Part shown: positions 26,613 to 35,960 of the stretch, one piece after another | Layout: the number at the start of each line of letters is the position of its first letter | How positions within the stretch are numbered: position 1 is the stretch's first letter | Assembly: GCA_049997955.1 (NCBI GenBank) | Contig: JAEBDY010000023.1 | Location: forward strand, 38,924 to 102,923 | Length of the DNA stretch: 64,000 bases | From: Umezawaea sp049997955 | GTDB lineage: Bacteria; Actinomycetota; Actinomycetes; Mycobacteriales; Pseudonocardiaceae | Direction of reading: 5' to 3' | Program-made: the position numbers and the translations under genes | The notes under the pieces: generated by a model | Database searches by the model: none | What the model was told of the DNA's origin: nothing | What the model saw: the letters and a program-made list of their open reading frames with translations, nothing else

Positions 26613-26952
26613 TGCCGTCTCCGCTCCTCCAGGACAGGACTCGAGGACCGAAAACGAGCAGGCATCCGCGTCCCGGTCCGGCGACGTGGTCGAACCTCGT
26701 CGTCGCGCATCCGGGATTGTGATGTCGACTTCGCTGTCGGCCGGACAGCAGTGTGCCGGCGCGATGTTCGCGTTCACAAGAATCGATACGTGTTTGGCGG
26801 AATTTTCGTCTAAATGGTCTACTTGACGCGGGTGAAACCTTTAAGTCCTCGGATTGCGGTGGTCATGGGGTGTGTGTCCAATCGACAATCGTTCGACAAG
26901 ATCAATCCGAAAGCGTGCGACCGCGACCGGCTCGGGGCGGCAGTCTTTAAGC

Positions 26953-27235
26953 GCCCGTTTCCGAGCCGTCGGCGGCTACAGCGGGGCTCTGCTCGACTGG
27001 GCCCGCACGACCCTCGACTTGGCGGTGGAGATCGTGAAACGGCCGGATCTGCCCTGCTTCACGGTGCTGCCGCGTCGTTGGGTGGTGGAACGGACAGTGG
27101 TGTGGATCACCGGTCACCGCCGCTGCGTCCGTGACTACGAACGACTACGACATCACCACGACGCCATGGTGCGGTGGTCAATGATCCGGATCACCAGTCG
27201 AAGGCTGGCGCAGTCGCAGTAGTTCGGAAACGGGC
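26953..27235 (+). mobile_element. MITE-like deletion derivative of an IS5/IS4-type element
   Basis: GCCCGTTTCCGA at the left and its exact complement TCGGAAACGGGC at the right enclose only the last ~85 codons of a transposase: GGYSGALLDWARTTLDLAVEIVKR, LPRRWVVERT, HRRCVRDYE and MIRITSRRL, ending at a TAG at 27220. The N-terminal two thirds, with the first catalytic aspartates, are gone. The element keeps both ends, so it could be moved in trans by a full-length relative. Confidence 0.7.
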
Positions 27236-27378
27236 ACTAAGTGCCGAAGGCGCCTGCGATGCGTTCGCTATCGCCGGGTTGGCCTCGAGGAGTGCGGGTC
27301 TTGTCGAGTTTCTGCCATTCGACGCATTCGATTGTCGGCTGGCTTGACCGTGAGGCGTGGCACTGTTAGGACTGATTG

Positions 27379-27394
27379 CTGGGAGCGCTCCCAG
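27379..27394. promoter_or_regulatory. Perfect CebR-type operator upstream of the GH30 gene
   Basis: CTGGGAGCGCTCCCAG is a 16-bp perfect palindrome and contains TGGGAGCGCTCCCA, the known binding site of the LacI-family cellobiose repressor CebR in streptomycetes. It lies 125 bases before the GH30 start. Expression should be repressed in the absence of cello-oligosaccharide inducers. Confidence 0.85.
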
Positions 27395-27519
27395 TCCGAT
27401 GTCTTCCTGTCGTAGTCGATGAGGATTCGGGGCGGGTTTCTCATTCAGGACTGCGTTGCCGAGCCGTCGGACATCCGAGATATCCCGACTCTGGTCGAGA
27501 TCGACTTTCTGGAGCTGCC

Positions 27520-28788
27520 ATGACACCGCGTCGGGACCACTCCGAGACCCCGGGTTCGCACCCCCTGCGTCGGCGGACGTTGCTGGCGGCGGGCGCCGCG
27601 CTACCGGTGCTGGCGGTGGGGATACCCGCTGCTGCGGCCACCTCGGTGGTCGTCGAGCCGTCGAACGTGCAGCAGACGATCCTGGGCTTCGGCGGTATGA
27701 ACCACACCGTCTGGACCAGCGATCTCACCGCCGCTCAACGTGAGACGGCGTTCGGCAACGGTGCGGGGCAGTTGGGGTTCACCGTGCTGCGCATTCCCGT
27801 CCACGAGGACCGGGCCAACTGGAGCCGCGAGGTCGCCACGGCCAGGCGCGCGGTCGAACTCGGGGCCAAGGTCATCGCCTCGCCGTGGAACCCGCCCGCC
27901 TCGATGACCGAGACCTTCTCCGGAGGCAAGCGCCTGCGTTACGCCTCCTACGGCGCCTATGCGCAGCACCTGAACGACTTCGTCGCGTTCATGGCGAACA
28001 ACGGGGTGAACCTGTACGGGATCTCGATCCAGAACGAGCCGGACTACGCGCAGGAATGGACGGCGTGGACCTCGGGTGAGATCGTCAGGTTCCTGCGCGA
28101 GAACGCGGGCTCGATCGCCACCAGGGTCATCGCCCCCGAGTCGTTCCAGTACCGCAAGAACCTCTCCGATCCCATCCTCAACGACGCCGCCGCACTGGCG
28201 AACGTGGACATCATCGGTGCGCACCTCTACGGCACCCAGCCCGCGGACTTCCCCTACCCGCTGTTTCGGCAAAAGGGCAACGGCAAAGAGCTGTGGATGA
28301 CCGAGGTCTACCACCCCAACAGCAGCGACTCCGCCGACCTGTGGCCGCAGGCGCTCGACGTGGGCGAGCACATCCACCGCGCGTTGGTGGACGGCCGGTT
28401 CCAGACCTATGTGTGGTGGTACATCCGCCGCTCCTACGGTCCGATGCGCGAGGACGGGCAGATCAGCAAGCGCGGTGCCAACATGGCGCACTTCTCGAAG
28501 TGGGTCCGCCCCGGTTACTCGCGGATCACGGCGACCGCGAACCCGCAGGCGAACGTCTACATCTCGGCGTTCAAGAGCGGATCCAGGATCGTGATCGTCG
28601 CCGTCAACAAGAACACGTCGCCGGTGGATCACGTGTTCACCGTCCGCGACGTCGGCTCCGCGGCGATCTCGACCTGGCTGACGAGCGCGACTGCGACCCT
28701 CGTGCACTACAACGACTTCACCATGTCCAACGGATCCTTCAACGCTCAGTTGCCTGCTCGCAGCATCAGGACGTTCGTCCTGAACTGA
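27520..28788 (+). CDS. Secreted GH30 glycoside hydrolase (glucuronoxylanase type), Tat-exported
   Basis: The ATG follows GGAGCTGCC. The 422-residue protein opens with a twin-arginine signal (LRRRTLLAAGAALPVL, cleavage near AAAATS). The catalytic barrel has the GH30 acid/base in ISIQNEPDY and the nucleophile in ELWMTEVYHP, with GFGGMNHTVW at the start and a short C-terminal beta domain (NVYISAFKSGSRIVIVAVN ... LPARSIRTFVLN). This fits subfamily 8 glucuronoxylan endo-xylanases, which cut xylan at 4-O-methylglucuronic acid branches. Export, the CebR operator upstream and the neighbouring GH74 and GH43 genes point to a plant cell-wall degradation block. Confidence 0.9.
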   Translation: MTPRRDHSETPGSHPLRRRTLLAAGAALPVLAVGIPAAAATSVVVEPSNVQQTILGFGGMNHTVWTSDLTAAQRETAFGNGAGQLGFTVLRIPVHEDRANWSREVATARRAVELGAKVIASPWNPPASMTETFSGGKRLRYASYGAYAQHLNDFVAFMANNGVNLYGISIQNEPDYAQEWTAWTSGEIVRFLRENAGSIATRVIAPESFQYRKNLSDPILNDAAALANVDIIGAHLYGTQPADFPYPLFRQKGNGKELWMTEVYHPNSSDSADLWPQALDVGEHIHRALVDGRFQTYVWWYIRRSYGPMREDGQISKRGANMAHFSKWVRPGYSRITATANPQANVYISAFKSGSRIVIVAVNKNTSPVDHVFTVRDVGSAAISTWLTSATATLVHYNDFTMSNGSFNAQLPARSIRTFVLN

Positions 28789-29095
28789 GGCTGACTCGTC
28801 CACCGAGCTCGTCGCGATCAGGTTCCGCTTCTGCCCGGTCCGCTCCGCACGAGCGTGCCCGGTGTGGGACGAGGACGTCGCGGTGCTCGCCACTGGCCGA
28901 CTATTGCCGCAGGACGGGCACATCGCAGCACACCGCCGCGCTGGGCACGGTAGGTGCCCGTTTCGGCGAGGTCAGGTTCCGAGCCGGTAGCTGGTAAGGA
29001 GCATCACCCTGGAACAGGAACGTCGAGCACCAGGTGAGGCCCGACAACGTGTCGAAGAGGGCCTGCTGCGCCCTGGCCCGGCGCCGGAAACCTGG
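28789..29095. other. Intergenic, convergent ends of GH30 and MarR genes
   Basis: About 300 bases between the GH30 stop and the frameshifted MarR end. No gene, hairpin terminator or repeat was convincing by eye. Confidence 0.4.
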
Positions 29096-29643
29096 TCAGA
29101 TGTGCGCGATGCCGTCGATCTGGGCGTCGACAAGGATGTGCGCCCGACCGGACTCGACGACCTCGAGCAGGCCAACAAGACGTCGCGTTGATCCTGGTCG
29201 AGGCCCCGCGTCACGGTGGCTTCCAGTTCGGACCACACCTGTTCGACGTCGGCCCGCAACGCCTGGCTTTCGGAAGTCGCTTCGATGATGGTGGCCCGCT
29301 TGTCCCGCTCGTCGCGACGCCGGGTAATGAATCCCTCGTCTTCAAGCCTGCGGATGGTCCGCGTCATCGTGGCGGCCTCCGAGCCGAGGAGATTGACGAG
29401 GTCGGTCTGCCGCTGCGGCCCCAAGTCCCACAACTGCATCATGACGAGTTCCTGCGCCGGGTGTAGGCCGCTGCGCTTGAGCAGCTTCCGTGCGTGCAGA
29501 CGATTCACCCGCGCGACACGGAACAGCGCATGCGTGATCGGGCCGAGACGAACGACCACGGGCGGAACCGGCAGGCTCGGCACGTGCCCGGAGGCGGTTG
29601 GCCACCTGATGCACTCGGCAGTGATCGTCTCCTCGAGAGGCAT
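29096..29643 (-). pseudogene. MarR-family regulator with a late frameshift
   Basis: The MarR domain is complete: LHPAQELVMMQLWDLG, TDLVNLLGSEAATMTRTIRRLEDEGFI, and the wing RRRDERDKRATIIEATSES. After QRDVLLA near 29172 the natural continuation LLEVVESGRAHILVDAQ lies one frame away. One C appears to be missing from the GCC-CTG junction. With the shift repaired the protein ends at 29096 (about 183 residues from the ATG). As written, it runs on into 60 residues of non-family sequence. Either a recent null mutation or a sequencing error. A GTG at 29559 is an alternative start that removes a poorly conserved 28-residue extension. Confidence 0.75.
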
Positions 29644-29812
29644 CGAACACTCGGCACTGTCACCACTCCAGGCGAAGCCTAGGAGCCTGACCCCGGTCCT
29701 CCCGGCACGGGTGCCGCGTTGATCATGCCTCGCGGGGCGAGCCCTCGCGGCAGCACGGATCAGATGTCACCACTCGTGCAGCAGCCCTGACGCCGGCCTT
29801 GGCGGCCACGGA

Positions 29813-30120
29813 TCACCAGGGCCGCCACAGGTGTACCCCAGCTCGGCAGGTCGCACGGTGATTGCCGTGGTTCACCGCTGCTGCATCCTGACCAGCAGAA
29901 ATCGCGGCCATGCGGAACGACTCAAGCCCTGCTAGCAGTTCCGCGTGTGCGGTCATGGTCCGCGCGCACGTGGCCAGGATGGTGCGGCGCTGCTCGTCGT
30001 CCCAGTCGTGCAGCACGCGTGACAGGAGTTCGCCGTCGCCGCTCCCTACGTCGATGACCGTGCGCGCGGCGGAGAAGTCGAAGATCCCGGTGTCGCCCGA
30101 GAGCATGGCGTCGTGACCCG
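29813..30120 (-). pseudogene. Fragment of an acetylserotonin-type O-methyltransferase
   Basis: Minus-strand frames contain FDFSAARTVIDVGSGDGELL, then RVLHDWDDEQRRTILATCARTM and AELLAGLE. These are the SAM-binding core and following helix of small-molecule O-methyltransferases (Methyltransf_2). The N-terminal dimerisation domain and the C-terminus are missing. The rest of the stretch from the MarR gene to the sensor kinase holds nothing else I can support. Confidence 0.55.
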
Positions 30121-30261
30121 CGGGTGAGGCTTGATCGCCAGCGCGCGCCACTCGCGGTTCGCGTGCCGACCAGCACGCGAACCGCGAGTGTCCACCTTGG
30201 ACGACTCGGGCACGGCGAGCGGCTACGACGTGAGACGGGTGGGTGGGCGACAATCAGCGGT

Positions 30262-31497
30262 GTGATCAGGTGGTTGCGAGTTCAGGTGGGGCTGTTGTGG
30301 CCCGCTGTGAGGGCTTTGGCGGCGGGGGTGGTGACCTCGATCGCCGCCGTGTTCGCCGTGGGCTTGCTGGTGGTGGTCGCCCTGTTGTGCGCGGTCGGTA
30401 TGGGGCTGTTGCTGGTGCCCGGCGCGGTGGGGATGGCGCGGGCGCTCGTCGGCGTGGAGCGGCAGCGGGTCGGCGAGGTGGCGGGGGTCGAGCTGCCCGC
30501 GCCCTACCGGGCCGTGGACGGGTCGCCGGTGCGGCGGTTCCGGTCCGTGGTGGAGGACGTGGCGACGTGGCGGGACCTGGCGTGGCTGGTGCTGCACGGG
30601 ATGACCGGTGCGCTGGGCGGCGTTCTGGCGGTCGGGGCCGTGCTCAGCGCGGTGGTCCTGCTGCCCGCGCCGCTGTACTGGTGGGCTTTGCCGGACGGGG
30701 TCGAGATTTCCGGGGTGCGGGTCGATTCGTGGCCGTCCGCGGTGGTGGGTGTGGTGGCGGGAGCCGTCTACGCGCTGGTGATGTTGCAGCTGCCGCGCGT
30801 GGCGCGGTGGCAGGCGAGGATCGCGGTCACGTTGCTGAGGCCCGCGTCCGGCGTGGTGCTGAGCGGCCGGATCGCCGAGTTGACGGCGTCGCGGGCGGCG
30901 GCTTTGGAGGCGCACGGCGCGGAGTTGCGGCGGATCGAGCGGGATCTGCACGACGGGACCCAGGCGAGGATGGCGGCGGTGATCATGCAGCTCGGCATCG
31001 CCGAGGGCGTGCACGAGGCCGATCCGGCCGCGGCGATGGCGTTGGTGCGCAAGGCGCAGGACACGGCCGAGGAGGCGATGGCCGAGCTGCGGGACGTGCT
31101 GCGGTCGGTCTACCCGCCGGTGTTGTCCGACCGCGGGTTGACCGGGGCGTTGACGGCGTTGACGGCGTGGTGCCCGGTGCCGTCCACCCTGGAGGTGGAC
31201 GGCGAGTGGAGGTACCCCGCGGCGATCGAGGCGGCCGTGTACTTCGTGGTGGCGGAAGCGTTGACGAACGTGACGAAGTACTCCGGCGCCGAGCACGTGT
31301 CGGTGGGGCTGAGCAAGCGCGGGGAAACCTTGGTGATCACGGTCGAGGATGACGGTCGTGGTGGTGCGGAAGAGGAAGCGGGCAGCGGGTTGACCGGGAT
31401 CAGGCAACGGGCCGAGGCGTTCGAGGGGTCGTTCGCGATGACGAGCCCGCCAGGCGGGCCGACGACGTTGCGGGTGGAGTTGCCGTGCGGGTCGTGA
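30262..31497 (+). CDS. NarL-type sensor histidine kinase
   Basis: GTG start (VIRWLRVQVG). The 411-residue membrane protein has paired transmembrane segments near residues 10-45 and 110-180. Then comes the HisKA_3 dimerisation helix with the phosphorylated histidine in RIERDLHDGTQARMAAV, and an HATPase_c domain (AEALTNVTKYS, EDDGRGG, GSGLTGIRQRAEAFEG). It should autophosphorylate on that histidine and pass the phosphate to the adjacent response regulator, whose start lies inside its 3' end. The signal is unknown; the large N-terminal membrane module resembles the actinobacterial 'sensor domain' family. Confidence 0.9.
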   Translation: MIRWLRVQVGLLWPAVRALAAGVVTSIAAVFAVGLLVVVALLCAVGMGLLLVPGAVGMARALVGVERQRVGEVAGVELPAPYRAVDGSPVRRFRSVVEDVATWRDLAWLVLHGMTGALGGVLAVGAVLSAVVLLPAPLYWWALPDGVEISGVRVDSWPSAVVGVVAGAVYALVMLQLPRVARWQARIAVTLLRPASGVVLSGRIAELTASRAAALEAHGAELRRIERDLHDGTQARMAAVIMQLGIAEGVHEADPAAAMALVRKAQDTAEEAMAELRDVLRSVYPPVLSDRGLTGALTALTAWCPVPSTLEVDGEWRYPAAIEAAVYFVVAEALTNVTKYSGAEHVSVGLSKRGETLVITVEDDGRGGAEEEAGSGLTGIRQRAEAFEGSFAMTSPPGGPTTLRVELPCGS

Positions 31498-32132
31498 TCG
31501 CGGAGGACGACGCCCTGCTGCGCGAAGGGCTGGTGCTGCTGCTGGGCACGAAGGGGATGGAGGTCGTGGCCGCGGTGGAGACCGTGCCCGACTTCCTGGA
31601 CGTGATGGCGCGGGGCAGGCCCGACGTGGTCGTGATGGACGTGCGGTTGCCGCCGCTGTTCCGGGACGAAGGCCTGCGGGCCGCGGTCGAGGCGCGGCGG
31701 ATGCACCCGGCGTTGCCCGTGCTGGTGCTGTCGTCCTACGTGGAGGACAGCTACGCCTCGGAACTGCTGGCGGACGGCGTGGGTGGCGTCGGGTACCTGC
31801 TGAAGGAACGGGTGGGGAAGGTCGAGAGGTTCGTCGACGCGCTGCGCCGGGTCGCCGACGGCGGCACCGCGATGGACCCCGAGGTCATCGCCCGGCTCAT
31901 GACGCGGCGCAGCTCGGGCAGTCCACTGGACACGTTGACCGCCCGTGAGCGCGAGGTGCTGGCGTTGATGGCCGAGGGGCTGAGCAACGCCACGATCGGC
32001 GAGCGGCTGGTGGTCGGCGAAGGCGCTGTCCACAAGCACATCCGCAACATCTTCACGAAGCTCCGACTGCCCCACGACGAGAACGGCGGCCACCGCCGCG
32101 TCCTCGCGGTGCTGGCCTACCTCAAGGGGTGA
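31485..32132 (+). CDS. NarL/LuxR-type response regulator
   Basis: GTG start (VRVVIAEDDALLREGL), overlapping the kinase by 13 bases. The receiver domain has the acidic pair EDD, the phospho-acceptor aspartate in VVMDVRLPP, the threonine/serine-equivalent in LVLSSY and lysine in YLLKERVG. The C-terminal LuxR helix-turn-helix is LTAREREVLALMAEGLSNATIG ... VHKHIRNIFTKLRL. At 215 residues it is the usual length. It is the cognate regulator of the upstream kinase. Confidence 0.92.
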   Translation: MRVVIAEDDALLREGLVLLLGTKGMEVVAAVETVPDFLDVMARGRPDVVVMDVRLPPLFRDEGLRAAVEARRMHPALPVLVLSSYVEDSYASELLADGVGGVGYLLKERVGKVERFVDALRRVADGGTAMDPEVIARLMTRRSSGSPLDTLTAREREVLALMAEGLSNATIGERLVVGEGAVHKHIRNIFTKLRLPHDENGGHRRVLAVLAYLKG

Positions 32133-32182
32133 CGGGCGCGACGTCGGTGACCGGGGCGCGACCCGGTCACCGACGTCGGGCC

Positions 32183-33538
32183 TCAGGGGGTCGGCGCAGC
32201 CGGGACCGGCTTGCCGTACATCGTGCAGGCGGCTGCCGCGACCAGCGACTGGTGTGCCGCCGTGAGTTCCGGTGTCGCCAGTCCCAGCTGCTCGGTCACC
32301 ACCACGAACGCGCTGCGGGTGCCGGTGGTGTCGGTGAAGATGTCCGACCGGTAGCCGGGGATGCCGCCGGTGTGGCCGTAGACCGGACCGCACGGCGTGG
32401 GGATCTCCGCCAGGCCGAGCCCGTAGCTGCCCGCGCCGGGGTTCGCCGGGTCGGCGGGGATCATGGTGCGCATCTGGGCCAGCTGCGCGGCGGGCAGGAG
32501 GCGACCGGACAGCAACGCGGTCAGGAACCGCGTCCAGTCCTCGCCCGTGGAGACGACACCGCCCGCGGCGTACGTGTAGTTCGGGTCGATCGCGGTCACG
32601 TCGGCGTGCTCGTCGTGCTCCGGCGCGACGAACCGGAACTCCGGCGGCAGACCCGGCACGACGGCGTCGAGGTGGGCGTCGTCCGGCTCGTAGCCGTGAG
32701 CCAACTTCTTGCCGTCACGCGAGGAGCCGTTGGTCGCGAGGTAGGTGTCCTTCAGCCGCAGGGGCTTGATGACCCGGTCGTCCAACAGCGCGGAAAGCGA
32801 TCGACCGGACACCTTTTCGAGCACCGATCCGAGCGCCACGTAGTTGGTGTTGCTGTAGGACCACTTCTCGCCGGGAGCCCCCACCGGAGGCTGCGCGGTG
32901 CCCGCGGCGAGCAGTTCCGCGGGGGTCCACGGCCGCGGGTTCATGCCGAACACCGAGCGCACGACCTGTTCGTCGTCGGTGTTGTTGCCCAGCCCGCTGG
33001 TGTGGTTCAACAGCATCCTCACCGTGATCGCGCCGCCGTTGGGAATCACGCCCGGCAGGTGCTTCTCGACCGAGTCCTCCAGGCGGAAGCGCTTCTCGGC
33101 GACCAGTTGCAGCACGAGGACCGCGACCATCGTCTTGGTGTTCGAACCGACCCTGATCTGGTCGTCCGACTTGAGCCGATGATCCCTCGCGGTCCACGCG
33201 GCCTGCTCGGCGAACGTGGACACGGCCCCCCTCCCGGTGTCGACGCGCACGACGACACCGGGAATCCCCGCCTTCACCGCCTGCTTCACCGCGTCGGCGA
33301 CCGGTCCGCTCCGACCTCCGCCGCCTCCGCCGCTCGCCTCGATCGTCGTCGCGTTCGGGTCCCCGGCAAGTCGGGCCTGGTCTTCGGCGGCACGCGCCTG
33401 GTCCTCGGCGTCGCGCACGGTGTTCTCGGCTTCGGCCAATGCCCGCTCACCACCGATTCCGCACGCCGCCGTCGTGGCGGACATTCCGATCGCCAGCAGC
33501 AATGCCAGACCTCGGGCTCCCTTGCCTGCTGTGCTCAT
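32183..33538 (-). CDS. Serine hydrolase lipoprotein of the class-C beta-lactamase / DD-peptidase family
   Basis: A 451-residue exported protein. The signal peptide ends in a lipobox-like TTAAC (C26), so it is probably lipid-anchored on the outer face of the membrane. A helical linker and a glycine run follow, then the penicillin-recognising fold with the S-x-x-K motif in GSNTKTMVA, YSN in WSYSNTNY and HTG in GHTGGIPG. Relatives include D-alanyl-D-alanine carboxypeptidases and esterases. It is convergent with the two-component system, 50 bases away, and could be a cell-wall target or self-protection enzyme; that role is inferred. Confidence 0.85.
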   Translation of the reverse strand: MSTAGKGARGLALLLAIGMSATTAACGIGGERALAEAENTVRDAEDQARAAEDQARLAGDPNATTIEASGGGGGGRSGPVADAVKQAVKAGIPGVVVRVDTGRGAVSTFAEQAAWTARDHRLKSDDQIRVGSNTKTMVAVLVLQLVAEKRFRLEDSVEKHLPGVIPNGGAITVRMLLNHTSGLGNNTDDEQVVRSVFGMNPRPWTPAELLAAGTAQPPVGAPGEKWSYSNTNYVALGSVLEKVSGRSLSALLDDRVIKPLRLKDTYLATNGSSRDGKKLAHGYEPDDAHLDAVVPGLPPEFRFVAPEHDEHADVTAIDPNYTYAAGGVVSTGEDWTRFLTALLSGRLLPAAQLAQMRTMIPADPANPGAGSYGLGLAEIPTPCGPVYGHTGGIPGYRSDIFTDTTGTRSAFVVVTEQLGLATPELTAAHQSLVAAAACTMYGKPVPAAPTP

Positions 33539-33813
33539 CGGTTCAACCTCTTCGCTCGTGCCTGCCGTTTGCGTTCAACGACAATGCTGTCGGGCGGTGA
33601 GTGGACGAACCATCCCATCAGCACACGAGCCGGGGGTATAGCCAGCGCTACCCCCCGGCAGGGTCAGGCTGTGCCGTCACCGGTATTGGGGCTACATCGT
33701 CGACGCGCTCGGTGCGGGTGTCACCGGCGTGGAGGTCGGCGACGGGGTGCTCGGGCTCGCTGATCGGTGCGACAAGGGTCCTTCGCTCCGCCTCCACGTC
33801 CCTGGGACCACCG
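33539..33813. other. Intergenic with a GC-rich hairpin and a dehydrogenase fragment
   Basis: GCCGGGGGTA at 33629-33638 pairs with TACCCCCCGGC ending at 33659, with one bulge. It may terminate the minus-strand biosynthetic operon, although no T run follows. A plus-strand frame at about 33685-33770 reads IVDALGAGVTGVEVGDGVLG, which matches the N-terminal domain of medium-chain dehydrogenases. It has no start or continuation and is a relic. Confidence 0.45.
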
Positions 33814-35100
33814 TCACCGCGGCGACACCGGGATGCTCAGCGCCCCCCGGATGTTGCGCGACCGCCGCCGCACCACAGGCCCGCTGATCCGCAGGTCGGG
33901 GTACCTCTCGAACAGCATCCGCATCCCCACGGCGGCCTCCAGGCGGGCCAGCCCCGCGCCGACGCAGTAGTGGATCCCGGACGAGAACGACAGGTGGTCC
34001 CGGCTGTTCGGCCGGTCCAGGTCGAGGACGTCCGGGTGCGGGAAGACGTCCGGATCGCGATTGGCGCCCGCGAGGAGCAGCACCACGAGGGAGCCAGTGG
34101 GCAGGTCGACCCCCTCCAGCGTCACCGGTTCGAACGTGGCGCGCACGGTGTACTGGACCGACGAGTCCCACCGCAGCACCTCCTCCACGGCGTTCTCCGC
34201 CGACGAGGGCGACGAGATCACCCGCTCGCGCGCCTCGCGGTGGGTGAGCAGGGCCAACCCGGCGTTGCCGATCAGGTTCAGCGTCGTCTCGTACCCGGCC
34301 ATCATCAGCAGCTCACAGGTGGCCAGCAGGTCCTCGCGGAGGAACTCGTCCGACCCGGACTGCGCCCTGATCACGCTGCTGACCAGGTCGTCCCCCAGGT
34401 TGCGGCGCCGTCCGTCGATCAGGTCGACGAAGAACGCCTCCAGGTCGACCAGCGCGGCCCGGACGCGGGCCAGTTCGGCGGCCGAGCGGATGCCGTCGAG
34501 GGTCGCGCCGAGCACGGTGCCCCAGCGGATGAACCGGGCGTAGTCAATCTCGGGGATGCCGAACATCTCGCAGATGATCCGGATCGGGATGCGGGCGGCG
34601 AAGTCGTCCATCAGCTCCCACTGGTCACGGCCGTCGACCTCGTCGAGGAACTCCCCGACCACCTTCTCCACCAGCGGCGTCAGGTCGCGCAGCGCGCGCG
34701 GGGTGAACCACGGCGCGACGGTGCGGCGCAGCCGGGTGTGCCGGGGTGGGTCCAGTGCGATGAACGAGTCGTCGACCGGGTGGATCGGCCGCCTGCCCTT
34801 GCTGTCGAGCAGCAGCTTCTTCATGTCCATCAACGACGCCCGCGTGTCCACGCCGAACCGCGGGTCGCGCAGCACGGAGTCGCTGACCCGGTGCGACGCC
34901 GACACGTGCATGCCCAGCCCGCTGCGGCTGAGGTCCCCGAGGGACCGGGCGTGCTCGTAGAACGGGTACGGGTCGGTGTCGCGGCCCGCGGTGAGGATCC
35001 GGGCCATCGGGTCACCGCGCCACGCGAGCGGCTTGGTCACGGCCTTGAACCCCAGCAGCATGGTGCGCAGGCGCAGGGACTGCGCGAACGACGTGGTCAT
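33814..35100 (-). CDS. Cytochrome P450 (CYP), last gene of the NRPS operon
   Basis: A 428-residue bacterial P450. The I-helix is MMAGYETTLN, the ExxR is EEVLRW, and the heme ligand cysteine lies in FSSGIHYCVGAGLARLE. It also shows LDPPRHTRLRR in the C-helix region. It should hydroxylate or otherwise oxidise the NRPS-bound or released product using a ferredoxin partner not present here. Its ATG overlaps the SDR stop (ATGA), so it is translationally coupled. It is the most distal gene of the minus-strand series. Confidence 0.92.
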   Translation of the reverse strand: MTTSFAQSLRLRTMLLGFKAVTKPLAWRGDPMARILTAGRDTDPYPFYEHARSLGDLSRSGLGMHVSASHRVSDSVLRDPRFGVDTRASLMDMKKLLLDSKGRRPIHPVDDSFIALDPPRHTRLRRTVAPWFTPRALRDLTPLVEKVVGEFLDEVDGRDQWELMDDFAARIPIRIICEMFGIPEIDYARFIRWGTVLGATLDGIRSAAELARVRAALVDLEAFFVDLIDGRRRNLGDDLVSSVIRAQSGSDEFLREDLLATCELLMMAGYETTLNLIGNAGLALLTHREARERVISSPSSAENAVEEVLRWDSSVQYTVRATFEPVTLEGVDLPTGSLVVLLLAGANRDPDVFPHPDVLDLDRPNSRDHLSFSSGIHYCVGAGLARLEAAVGMRMLFERYPDLRISGPVVRRRSRNIRGALSIPVSPR

Positions 35101-35960
35101 CGGTGGCCTCCGGGGGACGCGGCTCTGGCGAACACGAGGTCGAGCAGTGAATCGGGCAGCAGCCGGTACAGCACGGCACCCGCGCGGGCGTCCGGACCGA
35201 CCTGGTAGCGGGACTTCGGGTGGCGCACCTCCAGCACGCGCGCCACGGTCCTGGCGAAGTCGTCGGGCGCGGTCCCGCTCCGCCGCGCACGCTTGTCGTT
35301 GGCGGCCAGGAAGTGCCGCAGCGGCTCCCGGTAGAGATCGGCGACGGCCGCGTCGGCGGTGGCCAGCAGGTCCTCGCCCTGGGTGGCGAGCTTGGTCCAG
35401 ATCGGGGTCATGATCGCGCCGGGCTGCACGACCACCACCGCCACGCCGAACGGCCGCAGCTCACGCCGCAGGGCGTCGCTCAGACCCTCCTTCGCGAACT
35501 GCGACGCCGCGTACGCGCCGAGGTAGGGCGAGGCGATCCGGCCGAGGCCGGAGCTGACGTTGACGATCCGCCCGCGCGCTTCGCGCAGCAGCGGCAGGAA
35601 CGCGCTCGTCACGGTCGCCGCGCCCACCACGTTGACTTCCAGCTGGTCGCGCAGCCGTTCCCGCGAAAGGCATTCCAGCGGTCCGGGCACGCACACGCCC
35701 GCGTTGTTGACCAGCCCCCACAGCTCGCCGCCGACGGCCTTCACCGCCGCCTGGACGGTCGCCGGGTCGGTCACGTCCAGCACGATCGACCGCAGCCTGC
35801 CGGAGGTCGAGGCGGCGGCCAGCGCGTCGCCGTCGGCGTCCCGGCGGACCCCGGCGAACACCCGGTAGCCGAGCCGGTCCAGGTGCAGGGCGCACGCCTT
35901 GCCCAGTCCGGACGACGCTCCGGTGACGACGACCGACCGGTCGTCCGGTGAGATCTTCAT
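35097..35960 (-). CDS. Short-chain dehydrogenase/reductase
   Basis: A 287-residue classical SDR. The cofactor loop is VVVTGASSGLGKA, with LVNNAGVCVPG and a YAASQFAKEGL active site, where serine-tyrosine-lysine read S in VNVSSGLG, Y and K. The tail (LADSLLDLVFA-like) is extended relative to FabG. Resemblance is to retinol/steroid-dehydrogenase-like SDRs. It probably sets a ketone or hydroxyl oxidation level in the peptide product. Its ATG overlaps the stop of the upstream condensation-like gene by four bases. Confidence 0.88.
   Translation of the reverse strand: MKISPDDRSVVVTGASSGLGKACALHLDRLGYRVFAGVRRDADGDALAAASTSGRLRSIVLDVTDPATVQAAVKAVGGELWGLVNNAGVCVPGPLECLSRERLRDQLEVNVVGAATVTSAFLPLLREARGRIVNVSSGLGRIASPYLGAYAASQFAKEGLSDALRRELRPFGVAVVVVQPGAIMTPIWTKLATQGEDLLATADAAVADLYREPLRHFLAANDKRARRSGTAPDDFARTVARVLEVRHPKSRYQVGPDARAGAVLYRLLPDSLLDLVFARAASPGGHR

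Noticed and set aside
33692..34171. Frame reading through the P450 3' end
   Set aside because: It is antisense or out of frame to the P450, whose heme-binding motif is clear on the other reading.
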